Shown: positions 23,369 through 35,187 of the stretch, piece by piece
Layout of the letters: each line of letters starts with the position of its first letter
Position numbering within the stretch: position 1 is the first letter of the stretch
From: Colias croceus
Taxonomy: Eukaryota > Arthropoda > Insecta > Lepidoptera > Pieridae
Direction: 5' to 3'
Length of the DNA stretch: 64,000 bases
Assembly (NCBI RefSeq): GCF_905220415.1
Contig: NC_059549.1
Location: forward strand, 7,750,001 to 7,814,000
Program-made: the position numbers and the translations under genes
Notes under the pieces: generated by a model
What the model saw: the letters and a program-made list of their open reading frames with translations, nothing else
The model's database searches: none
Told to the model about the DNA's origin: nothing

Positions 23369-24380
23369 CAATCAGCTATTTGCGATATACATATATAGAT
23401 ATATATTCAAAAATATGTATGCAGTGTGCAAAATATGCAAGAAGCTCTGATATAAGAAGCAAGGAAGGCTACGCAATATTCTGAGCCATTAACATCACGT
23501 ATTATATTGGATAATATACCTCTAGAATGTATTACGTGAATGCGTTCGAGACAACTGCCTTATATCATGCTATAAGGAGATCTTGTAGAATCTGGAATAT
23601 GACCTTAAGTGGCTCCATTGGATGCACTTTGCAAAGGAATATAGGTCATGCAATGCGATAACTTTACTAACGTTCGAGGACAATCCAATCCAAGTCCAAC
23701 TAAGTACTTGGCGATAGTGGGAGTGGTTTAATAAAAAAGTAAATATATTTATACGCTTCGATTTTCTGTTTCAAGAATAATAAATGGTTGTAACATGTAA
23801 TGGCGATTATAGAAAATCACTAAGTTTTTCTTCGATCATTAATAACAACGATTATTTATATGAATCAACAAAATGCTTTCAGGAAAGTAAAGACGAAAAG
23901 GAAAAATATTCATTTTTCCTTTTCGTGGCCCAAAATTACCAAATTACGACGTTCAATATTATATTACAGCTTATTATGTTACATCTCTTAAAAAATATTC
24001 AATAAAAATCAAAATCACGCATCACGCCTGCTGAACCCTGAATCTCTACCTAAAATATTAACTAGCCTTACTACTTCACATACGCAGCGAAGATACTTTT
24101 TCAATTCGATTGATATTAAATTACGATCAAAACAAAGAAGTGTAGAATGGCTACCCTACTTGCACATAGACTCGTATACCGACGGCTACACCACACGTGA
24201 TGTCACTTGCTCAGCCGCGACCAAGCCGCGACATTATGTCAACGAAGCGATTGAATCGTAGATTAAAATGTTGATAGTTATCTTACTTTACGCAGGTAAT
24301 TTATTTAGTCTTTATTTATTTCTTTTATAAATATATATTTATGCTCTACCCTTCACCTTTCCTCTAATTTAATTTCTCCT
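23369..24380. other. Intergenic; contains a 15-bp A/T hairpin
   Basis: No recognisable gene. At 23893-23926 ACGAAAAGGAAAAAT is followed by ATTC and its exact reverse complement. The frame at 23784-24005 overlaps this hairpin and has no recognisable features. Confidence 0.45.
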
Positions 24381-24524
24381 CGTACGTCCGGTTGTCTGGA
24401 AGAAATCGCTGCATAGCGATAAGACCGCCAATTGTTGTAATGTATCCTTAGATTAAGTCTTTTTGTAATGATTCTAAGAGCAATAAAGTATTAATAAATA
24501 AATAAATAAATAAATAAATAAATA
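24381..24524 (+). mobile_element. LINE 3' tail fragment (RTE-type, tentative) with (AAAT)n
   Basis: Contains GTTGTCTGGAAGAAATCG, then the small stem ATCGCT/AGCGAT, then AAGACCGCCAATTG, ending in AATAAAG and an (AAAT)n run. The same core in reverse is at 40222-40372. From memory this hairpin tail ends a family of invertebrate LINEs, which I believe to be RTE-type. It is a severely 5'-truncated copy. Confidence 0.55.
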
Positions 24525-24609
24525 GTCAACTATCGAATGGTTAACCTTAAAACGTCGTTCTTATCACGGATTTTGCAAGCTACGAGTTTGTTAATGAATT
24601 AAGTATAAA

Positions 24610-24642
24610 CTAGGTACGCGTTCCGCGGTTTCACCTGCGTGG
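24610..24642 (-). mobile_element. 3' end of a Helitron interrupted by the LINE
   Basis: The minus strand reads CACGCAGGTGAAACCGCGGAA and ends in CTAG (24610-24613) before T, as a Helitron 3' end. Its other half appears at 29852-30031 on the far side of the LINE in the same orientation. Confidence 0.5.
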
Positions 24643-24860
24643 CTTCAAATTCAAATTCAAATTATTTATTTCTTCCTTTTACAATAGGTCCTTAACTTAT
24701 TTGTGATTGGAACACTCCTAGTAAGCAAATAAATGCTTGTGTCAGGATGTTCCGCTCTTCCTTAACACTATTAGACACAGAAACAGAAATAAAACAATAT
24801 GAATGAATTCAATGCAAAAACACAAAAGAAAAGAAAGAATTTAATAAAATATCTGTATGA

Positions 24861-24871
24861 GTGTGTGTGTG

Positions 24872-24964
<93 letters not shown>
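24861..24964. repeat. (TG)n microsatellite in the LINE 3' UTR
   Basis: About 50 TG units, interrupted twice by GCATG. Frames translating to His-Thr or Cys-Val repeats here are artefacts of the repeat. Confidence 0.9.
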
Positions 24965-24967
<3 letters not shown>

Positions 24968-24976
24968 ACAGCACGT

Positions 24977-27943
24977 TTATTTTTTATATTGGAGCAAAGC
25001 TTCGGTATCTGAGTAGCTTAAGGGTTTCAACCATTCCGTTAATACTTTTTTACAGTTTTTATTGAGCAATTTACCTACATTTAATTTTTTATTTATTTTA
25101 TTATACAAGTTTGAAGATTGAGCAGCGAATTGTGTTTTAGCAAAGGATGTTTTAGTATGCGGAATTTTAATAATATCATTTCTTCTTCCAAAATCAAGCG
25201 TAGGATTAAATAGCAGGTTTTTGTGAGTTTTTAAGACAGAGTTTAAAATATATAATTTTCTAACAGACAAGAGACCGCAATGTTTATATAAATCTTCTGT
25301 AGGAAATCTAGTTGGTTTGTGGAACATGACCTTCAATAAGCATCGCTGGCCCCTCTCAAGAGATATTATTTTAGATTTATTGGCACCGCCCCATATTGAA
25401 ATACAATAGTTGAGTATAGATTGAGCCAGAGCAAAATATACTTGATTTAATAGTTTTACTGTAGCCACATCACGCAGTAATTTAAAAACCCATATAAGTT
25501 TGCGGAGCCTTCCGTTAACAAAATCAATTTGATCATGCCACGAAAGCCTGTCATCGATAACGACTCCCAGATACTTAACGGAACGTAATCGCTCAAGAGT
25601 ATCGCATCTGCAGCTCATTGAGTTTCCTGTACAATCTTGGTGTATTTTTAAAGTTAGGCTACTTTTTGGTTGAGTTCTCTTATTTAATGAAAAACATACG
25701 TAATTGGTCTTTTTAACATTCAATGTTAAGAGATTTATTTTTAACCATTTGGCTACTACCAAAAGTCCTTTTTCAGCTAAATTAAAAACAGTCTCCCAAC
25801 ATGAACCTGTAAAAACTATAGCAGTGTCGTCAGCATATGAGAAGACTTGACCTCCTTCAATATTTAGATTCAATAAACTATCAATATAAATTAAAAACAG
25901 TGTTGGACCCAATACGCTTCCTTGTGGAACTCCAAATGTTATGTCTGAATAATTACTTGTTAGATTTTCAATTTTAACACTTTGACTACGGCCTAGTAGG
26001 TAGCTCTTAAAAAGTTTAAGTGGAGTCCCTCTGATACCTATATTTTCAAGTTTGGTTATAAGGGTGGGTAAAGAGACGGTATCAAATGCCTTTTTAAGGT
26101 CTAAAAAGACAGATAAACACTTTTTACCACGATCAAGTTGTTTTGAGACTAATGTTGTAAGTGAATCAATGGCATTTTCGGTTGAGACCCCTTTCCTGAA
26201 ACCAAATTGTCTAGGTGATAAAAGTTTGAATTTAGTGAGATAATTTATTAGACGAGTGTTAATTAATTTTTCAATTACTTTTGAGATTGCAGATAAAACA
26301 GAAATGGGCCTATAATTGTTGACATCGTCTCTCGCACCTCCCTTATAAATAGGTGTTACTAAAGATCTTTTAAGCATGTCGGGAAATGAGCCAGTTTTAA
26401 AACAAAGGTTTGCGAGATGACTAATTATAGGTGAAATTATATTTTTAGAAATTTTTAGAAATTTTGTTGGAATATTGTCCCATCCAGGTGCGCTCTCCGA
26501 CTTTAATCTCGAGATGATACTCTCTACTTCCGCTGGGTTTGTATCTAACAGTACAAAGGAAGACGAGTGACGATTTTGAACGGGGCTATTGTTGTGTAAC
26601 ATAATCTGGGGCTCATTATTAATTATATTGTTCGCTAGATTTTTTCCTATGGTCGCAAAATAGTCATTTATGTATTCGACTGCTTCATTTGGGGTTGGTT
26701 TAATTTTAAGTAGGTGATCGTTAGTAGATTTATTATTATTAATGTAAGTTATATTTTTTATTGTGTTCCAAAGTGCTTTAGGATTATTTTTGTTAAGAGA
26801 CAGCTGTTTTATTTCATATTTACGTTTCAGTTTTTTAATTAACTTGTTACAGAAGTTGCGATATCTTATATACGAAATTTTTAAAATTTCATCAAAAGGA
26901 GCCGATTTTGATTTAGCTTGCAATTTATTTCTGTTCCTAATACATCGAAGAATTCCAGGTGTTATCCAGGGTTTAATGCAGCGCTTTGATCTTGGTACAT
27001 GTTTAATTATTTTACTCTCAGTCAGAGAATGCCTTATCTGCGTAGTTAGTTTTTCTATAACAATGTCCGGATTTTCGTTTAACAAAAGTACAGATATATT
27101 TTTTTCTAATAATTTTGTATATGCCGTTTCGTAATCAGTAAATTCGAAAGTTGCTCGTCTAGTCTTATTATTATAATTATTTGATTTTAGGGAATGTAGT
27201 GCTAGAAATGTACAACAGTGGTCTGTTATAGTAGTTGTAAAAATAGCAATGTTAGCAGTGTACTTCTTTTTATTAAACTTAACCATAAAGTGATCCAAGC
27301 AACTATTTTCTCTTGTCGGGAGATTATGACCAGGTACTATTCCGTGCATTGCCAGCATATTCAAATATTTTTCTCTATTATTAGTATCATAAGAGATTTC
27401 ATTTTGCTTGGATATCAAATTTATATTTATGTCTCCAGTTATAATTATATTCTCAGATGTAATCGTGTTTAAGTAAGAGTCTAATGAGTTTATGAAATCA
27501 GATGCATTTGTTTTGGAGGGTGAACGATATATACCTAATATAGTAGTATTTAAAATGTTGATTTGAATACATGATGCATGAATTAATTTAATTTCCTGGA
27601 TGATAGGCTTAAGATTATCTTTAACATAGACCACGACTCCGTCATTTTGATTAAGGTGATTAGTGGATTCGAAACAGGTATACTGATTTAGTTGTGGAAT
27701 GTTCTTGTGAATATTTAAGCGGCATTCAGTCAATACCAAAATATCGGCATTAAAATTGAGATTAGATAGGTTAAATTGTAAATCGTCGAAATTAGAATAA
27801 ATACTTCGTATATTTTGTGAAATTATTGTCATGTCCTTATTATTAATTTGAAAATGATTTTTTAATTCATGCATATCGCATTTGACCGAAAGTGTTATGT
27901 TAGTTTTGTCAATGTCATTTATTGTTTGTAAATAATTATTCAT
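24977..27943 (-). CDS. LINE ORF2: APE-type endonuclease plus reverse transcriptase
   Basis: 988 residues, uninterrupted, with its own ATG. The endonuclease occupies about residues 35-250: ISQNIRSIYSNFDDL, LTECRL, YRSPSKTNASDF, ITGDININL and TDHCCTF carry the expected Asn, Glu, Asp and His residues. The reverse transcriptase follows at about 480-760: NNYRPISVLSAISKVIEKL, RQFGFRKGVSTENAI, VFLDLKKAFDTVS, GVPQGSVLGPTLFLIYID, and YADDTAIVF with the catalytic ADD. The C-terminal region has WLKINLLTLNVKKTNYVCF and the usual downstream thumb-like part. It belongs to the jockey/CR1 superfamily; finer classification needs a tree. Its product and ORF1 together would mobilise the element. Confidence 0.93.
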   Translation of the reverse strand: MNNYLQTINDIDKTNITLSVKCDMHELKNHFQINNKDMTIISQNIRSIYSNFDDLQFNLSNLNFNADILVLTECRLNIHKNIPQLNQYTCFESTNHLNQNDGVVVYVKDNLKPIIQEIKLIHASCIQINILNTTILGIYRSPSKTNASDFINSLDSYLNTITSENIIITGDININLISKQNEISYDTNNREKYLNMLAMHGIVPGHNLPTRENSCLDHFMVKFNKKKYTANIAIFTTTITDHCCTFLALHSLKSNNYNNKTRRATFEFTDYETAYTKLLEKNISVLLLNENPDIVIEKLTTQIRHSLTESKIIKHVPRSKRCIKPWITPGILRCIRNRNKLQAKSKSAPFDEILKISYIRYRNFCNKLIKKLKRKYEIKQLSLNKNNPKALWNTIKNITYINNNKSTNDHLLKIKPTPNEAVEYINDYFATIGKNLANNIINNEPQIMLHNNSPVQNRHSSSFVLLDTNPAEVESIISRLKSESAPGWDNIPTKFLKISKNIISPIISHLANLCFKTGSFPDMLKRSLVTPIYKGGARDDVNNYRPISVLSAISKVIEKLINTRLINYLTKFKLLSPRQFGFRKGVSTENAIDSLTTLVSKQLDRGKKCLSVFLDLKKAFDTVSLPTLITKLENIGIRGTPLKLFKSYLLGRSQSVKIENLTSNYSDITFGVPQGSVLGPTLFLIYIDSLLNLNIEGGQVFSYADDTAIVFTGSCWETVFNLAEKGLLVVAKWLKINLLTLNVKKTNYVCFSLNKRTQPKSSLTLKIHQDCTGNSMSCRCDTLERLRSVKYLGVVIDDRLSWHDQIDFVNGRLRKLIWVFKLLRDVATVKLLNQVYFALAQSILNYCISIWGGANKSKIISLERGQRCLLKVMFHKPTRFPTEDLYKHCGLLSVRKLYILNSVLKTHKNLLFNPTLDFGRRNDIIKIPHTKTSFAKTQFAAQSSNLYNKINKKLNVGKLLNKNCKKVLTEWLKPLSYSDTEALLQYKK

Positions 27944-28361
27944 AACCAGTTGAAGTATACAGTTTTTGTTTTAGATAATTCGTGTTAGCTTTTATATAGC
28001 AACTAAGCACCTTAGGTTTAAGAGATATGTGTTTTACAGCAGATATATTGTAAATAATTCGACGGTAAATAATAAATTTAAAGTATCTTATTTGGAATGG
28101 GATTATGACTCGAGAGGTCGTGCTGTTTGGTTGTGATTCAAATTTTATAATACTTTGTGGGTAATTGTGAGAGGTGTGTGAGTGTGTGATTGAGTACAAA
28201 CATTTTTTCACTGATTTTATAAAAAAAGAATAACTTAATACTATGCTTACAATTTTAAGTAGTGGATACATATTATATACGTAGATCAGAAGAACCGTGG
28301 AGTTAAATTTAGAACTATAAAATAATGGAACGATTCCTCGGCAGTGGTTGCTTATTGATAG

Positions 28362-29228
28362 TCATTTATCCTTCACTAGATCTTGTATTTGTGCCTCAGA
28401 CTTTATCAAAATGATTGAAGATGTGTCATTTTTACGAATGTACACTTTTCCATATGCAGTCCAGCAATATTTGTACAGTTTTTGTTTAACTAAGTCTCGA
28501 GCTAGGAAATATAGACGAGCTCCCTTTGCAGTTAGTTGGTTTGAAATGTATATGGGTGTATCTTCAAAAGTACGAAATCCTAAGTGCCTTGCACATAACT
28601 TGTTTTTAGTTTTAAAATTGTAATCCTTGCACATCTTAAGAATGTCGTTCTTTAAGATCGTTGAAGAAGTTTCAACCACAATAGGCATATTCTTTGCATC
28701 CTGCTTCTTGCCGCGTACTCTGTATATATCTTTTATATCAGATTTATTTAAATCACACCCAATCGTTTTGGAGAGGCACATAACCATGTCTACTAAATCA
28801 AGTTTCGTTTCATTTGGTTTTGTCGGAACATTTTTTAATTCGAAATTGGGCTTTCTATTTTCTTGTTGTAGATTTTCAATTTTGTCTTCCAAACTAATTA
28901 TGTATTTATGATCTTCCTTTATTTTATCTTCCAACTTCTCGATCTTCTTTTTCATCTCCTCGTTTTGGGCGGTCAAAAAAGCAAGGGCATTTTCAATGTT
29001 AGTGTTTGTCTGTTTTATTTCTGTTAGCGCTGTGGTGTTATTTTCAAATCCCTGCTTTTGCGCTTTGAATACAGATTCTATCATAAGCTTCATCTCTTCT
29101 CTTAAATCTGATAAGTCGATTTCTTCCGTTACCCGTTTTCTCTTATTGCGCTTAACGACAAAGTTTGGTGGTGTATTATTGGTGGGAATTTCTGAGTCTG
29201 AAAATGACTTATCTCCTGAGACATCCAT
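28362..29228 (-). CDS. LINE ORF1: coiled-coil nucleic-acid-binding protein with FP-like C-terminus
   Basis: 288 residues, intact. Order: a short acidic/Ser-rich N-terminus; a basic patch (KRNKRKR, about residues 27-33) that could serve nuclear entry or RNA binding; a long coiled coil (about 55-120) for multimerisation; a mixed alpha/beta region (NVPTKPNETKLDLVDMVMCL, DIYRVRGKK); and a C-terminal region with ARHLGFRTFED and KYCWTAYGKVYIRK. From memory, the last part resembles the FP domain family named after a baculovirus protein and found in many insect LINE ORF1 proteins. It lies directly upstream of ORF2 on the same strand. It is an RNA chaperone/particle protein by analogy. Confidence 0.8.
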   Translation of the reverse strand: MDVSGDKSFSDSEIPTNNTPPNFVVKRNKRKRVTEEIDLSDLREEMKLMIESVFKAQKQGFENNTTALTEIKQTNTNIENALAFLTAQNEEMKKKIEKLEDKIKEDHKYIISLEDKIENLQQENRKPNFELKNVPTKPNETKLDLVDMVMCLSKTIGCDLNKSDIKDIYRVRGKKQDAKNMPIVVETSSTILKNDILKMCKDYNFKTKNKLCARHLGFRTFEDTPIYISNQLTAKGARLYFLARDLVKQKLYKYCWTAYGKVYIRKNDTSSIILIKSEAQIQDLVKDK

Positions 29229-29851
29229 GACTATTAAAACAGATATGCAAACAAATATATGGATGTATCAATATATCTTATCCCAAAACGCTTATAATTC
29301 GTATTAGTGAAAATAGCACTATTTTGTAGCGGAATGTAAACTGGATCTTACACTATTAACAGGCTCCTGTGCTATAATCCAACGAGGCAATAATCATTTA
29401 TCCAATCAGGCATACATTAGGATGCGCAAGCGCACCATTCGTGCAGTTAGGATAGGCGTGGTTTAGCACTGTCGTAGCACGTTAATTATGATTCGCTAAT
29501 TGCAATTAAACAGGGGGCGTGTCCTTTAAGTAATTGGCTAATTAGTAGGCAATAACAATTGAGCCCGCTGAAGAATACTTTAGGAGAGGGCAATGACGTG
29601 TTCTCTTGTCTTTTGTTATAGTACTAGGAGCACAGAGTTAGTGGCTGGTTCGGATGTTGATTGGTTAATCGTCAAGCTTGAGAAGGATAGACATATTATG
29701 CAGGTGACTCACGTGAAGCTTGGTGGGGTAGCTCGGCAAGCTTATGTTTGATTTTACGCGAATCTCCTTGAATTTATGCGTTCCTATTATTTTCACTGAT
29801 TTTATACTGATTTAAATTGAATTTTATTTAAAACAAATTAAGAATACGTGG

Positions 29852-30031
29852 ACACGTCCGTTTGCTTTTGCATCCAAGGGGGCTTCGCTCCTGTTGGACT
29901 TAGCCTGATGTTATATAGCCTTTCTCGATGAATGGTCTATCTAATACCGCAATAATTTTTCAAATCGGGCCAGTAGTTCCTGAGATTAGCGCGTTCAAAC
30001 AAACAAACAAAGTCTTCAGCTTTATAATATT
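29852..30031 (-). mobile_element. 5' portion of the interrupted Lep1-like Helitron
   Basis: On the minus strand it reads CTAATATTATAAAGCTGAAGA, then GAACGCGCTAATCTCAGGAA, as in the complete copy at 18642-18850. It lacks the first six bases and the 3' end; the latter appears at 24610-24642. Together they suggest one Helitron split by the LINE. Confidence 0.6.
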
Positions 30032-33000
30032 AGTACCTACAGGTTTAGATTATAACTTATAAGATTCTTTACTACTGAAAATAACAAATTGTGGTGTTCC
30101 GTTCCCATATCCTGTGTAATAATAATTAGTATAATTAGTCCCCCAAAATATAAATGTCTTATGAATTTGATTAAAGTTTAAAAAAGCTCTATCGGAGAAC
30201 TTACAATATCGAGGAGTCTATAAAGTATTATTATTTAATTGTTCTAAATTAATAGGTACCATATAAAGATGCTCCATATTATACGGATAACATATTTTTA
30301 TTCGTATATTAATGGCCGTTTTGCCTCATTAAGTTTAATGATACTGTGATAAATTGCTTACATAAGCGAAATTATTGCGTATCCCATAAAAATGTTTGAT
30401 GTTTCAGAAATTTCACGAAATAGCAAAGTATCACGCGATTTTACGATTACCGAGACCTTTAACGACATTATGAGATTGTGATTTAGTTATTTCATCATAA
30501 TCGTATATTTTCTTTTTCACCGAAAAATCGTGTAGTACCTACACAGTATTGATACTATAAGTATAAAACTCTTACTAGTACAAGTACTAATCTTAATATT
30601 TTTAAGGCAAATTTACCAAGGTTCTTTGGCAACTGATCACAAACTATGCATGAATAAGCATATCTATAAAAATTACAAGTTATTGAAAAAAAAAGAAAAA
30701 CTAACTGTGAATGAGTAATAGATAACGTTGTTATTGTTTTGCATGAAATAAAAAAAAATTACATGACGCACGGTAGCTATAAGAACTCGAATAAGACCTT
30801 TACATTTGTTATTTTTTTCACATGAATATAAAGATATATATGAAAAAGATAAGCTTTGAACAATGAACATATTCAAAAGCATGCTCTGTACTATTCGCTG
30901 ATATGATATTGAGTTGTACCGTGGTTGATGTATTGACAGCTTCCAACCGTTGCGTTGCCGTTGGCGTAACAATGACCGTTTAACAAAAGCTTTTCAAGTG
31001 AAATTAAATAATAGCTACATCAAATAATTTATTTATTAATATTTCGAAATGATGCTTTAATATGTAGGTAGATATCAGGATAGATAATTTTAAAACTACT
31101 TAAACCTTTTAGGTAAACTTTCGTGTCTGTTTGTCGCAGAAAATTTGCTACAGAACACTTTTTGCTTTTCTGTGACCAAATTACATAAAACAGAATGTGT
31201 AACGTATATACCTCTAAGGTATCGGGAGAGAAAAATATTGTTATGAATAAATGGTTTTTGCAAATTAGGCACCACCATAGGGCACCACCTTTCGTATGGC
31301 ATTATCAAAGGCCCTAGGAAAACCTTTAAGAAGTCTTGGTCTATAAACACAATAGTGTCAGTTATGGTATGCTAATTTATTGCACATTTCCACTGCTATT
31401 GTCCATTATTCCATAGTCCATATTTTTAGAGACAATATTTGTAAAGCGTTCAGAGTTCAACTGAGGTTTTAAAAACATTTACTTAATACACTCTTTCAAC
31501 GGCCAGTGAACTTTTATTTGAACGCTTTGTTTTTTTCTTGGGTATTGTAAACATAAATTTTGTAGAGTTTTTGATATTCAGTTAGTCAGTTGTATTAATA
31601 AAGATAAAACCGTACTTAAATTAAAATAAATTTTCATTATCTAATGGAAAACTTAAAAAGATTTAAAGCGTTTTTATTTATTGAGTACCTAATACAACAA
31701 AGTAGAGCAATACAAAAATATATTTATGTAATCCTATACCTGATGTCGATATTCAAAATTTGAATTTCAAATATGTACCTATTAAGATACATTTTTAATG
31801 AAGAAACTTATTCAATTACCGATCAGCTATCAAATAAAAGTAGATGATTAAAGAAACCTGTCTTTACCTATAGTTCCTTTATCAATCATTGTCCTAGATT
31901 CATCAATTTTGACCACATTAATCATGCCGTTATTGCCGTTATTTACCTAATTTGTTATTAAACGCGTTGCCGTGGTAACGTCGCAATAACTCTTGCTTAT
32001 ATTCAAATTACAAGTACCTACCAACTATTCATACCACCTAGCACATAACTACTAGGTATGAACCAGGTTTAAGTATATAAGCTTTATTGCATTGAATAAT
32101 CAATAAATGTCATCATTATTGCCGTAGGACCGACGTGAAATCATAATTATTTTACAATTCATCGCATCATTCTAGTAGTAATATCAATGTAGTAGTTACA
32201 ATTAAATATCTACAGAAATAAAAAATGATATATAACATAACAGTAGGTACACATTTAAAAATGTGGTGCCTTCATAGTAAGTAGATAATGTAGGTCATGT
32301 GGTGCCATAAAAACAAACATCATTAAAAATGTACAGTAGATAAATAGATGATGTTCTTTGTTTATATTAATTATTAATAATGTACGTAATTTCATTTATG
32401 CAACTACATATCAACTTGACTCACCTTGTAGTTTCTATATTATACACTCGCAACAAACTAATATGATCGTCGGGGTTGTTAAAATATTTAGGGCCTGAGA
32501 ACGTTCGTTACAGCTTTGCAGTCCTGAATTTTTTATCCCTTTTCGAAAGAGCAAAAACTACGAGCCATCTGCATGTAGGTTATGCTTCTTAGTTTGTTAG
32601 TTTATTTTCAAATCCTGCACATACGCGTATATATTTTACTTAATTATGGACAGTGGATACCTACCGTGTGGCCAGCAGCTAGTAGTACATACCGACGCAC
32701 GGTATAATTAATCAATAATAAAAATAAAGTGGCACGATGGTTTCATAGCCCGAGTCATTATTTTCTTTAATGAAGAAGACTAAATGGTAGTTATTCAATA
32801 GTCGTGATTCTCCGAACAGCCATTTCAATTTTAAATAACAATTAAAACCCAGATTAGACTTTCTTCGCCATTCTCGTTAAATGGTATTTTATTTTCCGTT
32901 CGGTAAAATGGATAGAAATTTAAATATTTTGCATTGTATTTCACGTTCGTGCTAGTTTCTCTAATGGATTAAAATGTTCTATAATACCTCCCTATCTCTA

Positions 33001-35187
33001 TAGATACACTTTAGTAGCCTTCTTTAACTTATGATCTACTTACTAGGTAATTAACTTACTGATGCATTAGCAAAAGTGTTAGAGTGTTTTAAAATAGTAG
33101 GCACCTGGAAACATACATACACACAGACATACTTTCACAACAGACTTTCTTATATTATCTACCTATATAAAATAAGTTTATGAATCATCGTGGGAAAACT
33201 TCAAATAATATACGTGAGGTATTGTAATTAATTTTGTATAGGAGGGTACACAAGTATGTACCTATTATAATTTGACAGATGGGAATACCTAGTAGATAAG
33301 TAATAATTTTATAGTTATAAAAATTGAGTTTGAAAGAAAGTTACACGATTTGCCAGTGGTCACTGATAGTCTAGTGTCTACCTAAAACATAGGACGTAGG
33401 TAAGTAAGGTAGGTAATTTTTTATCCATTAATTATACTTTTTAACTGAAAGCTTAACAACATATCGATTAAACCCTTTATAATACACGTTCTAGGTATCA
33501 TAGGTAGCTAGTGATTTCGACAAAATTACAAGTAATGAAAATACGTGTTATAAACGTCTTGTCACAGTGTTATTTCGGCGGCTATCGAGTTAACACGGTT
33601 TAAGGTTTTATTACGTGTTTGATTTTGTATCGGATATCAAAAGTGATTTATTATTCTGTATTTTACTAATCACTTTGCCGACAAAAGTGTGACAACAGGT
33701 CAACACGCAAGTCCTCTAACAAGACCAAGTTGAAGGTTAAAGGTAGGGGTGTATACAGTATAGTCAATAGTGTAGTATATGTACTTAATATATTAAGTAT
33801 ATATTAGTATATGTACTTTATTAAGTATTTATTATAAGAATCATCTTATAATATAATTATTATCTACTCTATAAATCTACACTATAATTACATAATATAT
33901 AAGCTGAAGAGATATTACATATATATGTTTGAACGCGCTTATCTGGTGAACGGCTGGACCGATTTCAAAAAAATCCACATTGGTTATTTACGTGATCCCT
34001 GAGTGTTATATTTATGTAGGTACTACAGAAAAGCACGAACGTATCGCTAGTATTCACAGATCACAGAAACTATGCTAAGTAGTATTATATTCACAAAATT
34101 TCCAATGGATATAGGCACCTAGTGTTTGACTAGCCATAGGTAAAACAAAAATTATTGATAGGGATTAGTTTTATTTTTTGCATACTTATGCGCGCCGCTT
34201 TAATAAAAATACAAATGAGAATCTCAACTATCGAAATGTTACACGCATTGAGCTATGATTACTATGGTTACACGTACCTTTTTATTTTTGCGTCACGCGC
34301 TGCGCTATATATCTACTGCAGATTTTAACCGATCGTTGTAGTAAAAAAAAATGATTGAATTAATTTTTATGATTCGGAAATGAACAAAATTAAACAATTT
34401 TAGTCAGTAAAATCGAGTAACTACTGTCGGGGAAATGCGTTGGAAAACAATTTTTTTTTCTTATTAAATTTGAATATGGCTTGGGTGTTACCTGTTACAA
34501 AAAATATATACCTACCTTTCAGGCAAGCGCTTAGGCTTAGGGCAAGCGGGATCTTTATAATATATATTTACTTTCAGGAAAGATGTGCTCATATAATCTG
34601 AAATAAATATGCAAATAATTCTAATTTATTTCAACTTTTTTTTCATTATGGAAAGATTGAATAATCAAGCGATCATCTGTTGTATAAAGTCGTTCCAAAA
34701 TCTTTGAAATAACGCAAAGATTCACTGAAATGAATAGATACACGGAACGGAACTAGTATAATAGTAAAATATTTGTGTACCGAACTAAAAAGTATCAATT
34801 AGCTTCTAAGTATAAGTCAAAACACTATTATAAAAATCATGCAACCTGCCCATCAAAAATGATTCGTACAGTAATTATACCATTAGGTGCCTGGTATAAC
34901 GATAATGACTATGTTTAAAACTGTTGCCCTGGATAGTTTTACGGTTTGAACTAACCTAGTATTTAAAATGCACATGCACAATGCGGTTGTCGACGTCATT
35001 TACTTTGCAGTTATATTTTTGAAGCTATTGCGCCTGCACGAATAATAAAGGAATGCAAGGATACAGTACTATACTTAAATTAAGGCATTGCGTTCATGAT
35101 GCTAGTAGAAACAGTAACTTATATTTTATATCCATCTCCCCAAAGTGTCAAATTTCTCAGTACGGTGTGTGTCGTAAATTCAATAAT
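30032..35187. other. Long intergenic stretch upstream of the PLD3-like gene
   Basis: No recognisable gene. Short frames (30673-30972 and 31096-31350, minus) lack recognisable features. Contains a fragment of the Lep1-like Helitron at about 33890-33970 (AAGCTGAAGAG, TTTGAACGCGCTTATCTGG) and A/T-rich palindromic words near 33770-33835. The promoter and 5' UTR of the downstream gene should lie just before 35188. Confidence 0.45.

Larger units (their letters stand above)
24643..29846 (-). mobile_element. Apparently full-length two-ORF LINE nested in a Helitron
   Basis: A minus-strand non-LTR retrotransposon of about 5.2 kb. In order: ~0.6 kb 5' UTR, ORF1 (28362-29228), 418-bp spacer, ORF2 (24977-27943), and a 3' UTR with a long (CA)n tract ending in a TTTGAA tandem tail at about 24644-24665. 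CGTGG flanks both ends (24638-24642 and 29847-29851), a possible target duplication. The split Helitron on either side supports these limits. Both ORFs are intact, so the copy could be or recently was active. The 5' boundary is inferred. Confidence 0.75.

Noticed and set aside
24771..25065. Open frames encoding His-Thr and Cys-Val repeats
   Set aside because: Translations of the (TG)n microsatellite in the LINE 3' UTR.
26052..29307. Plus-strand frames opposite the second LINE
   Set aside because: Shadows of ORF1 and ORF2 on the minus strand.
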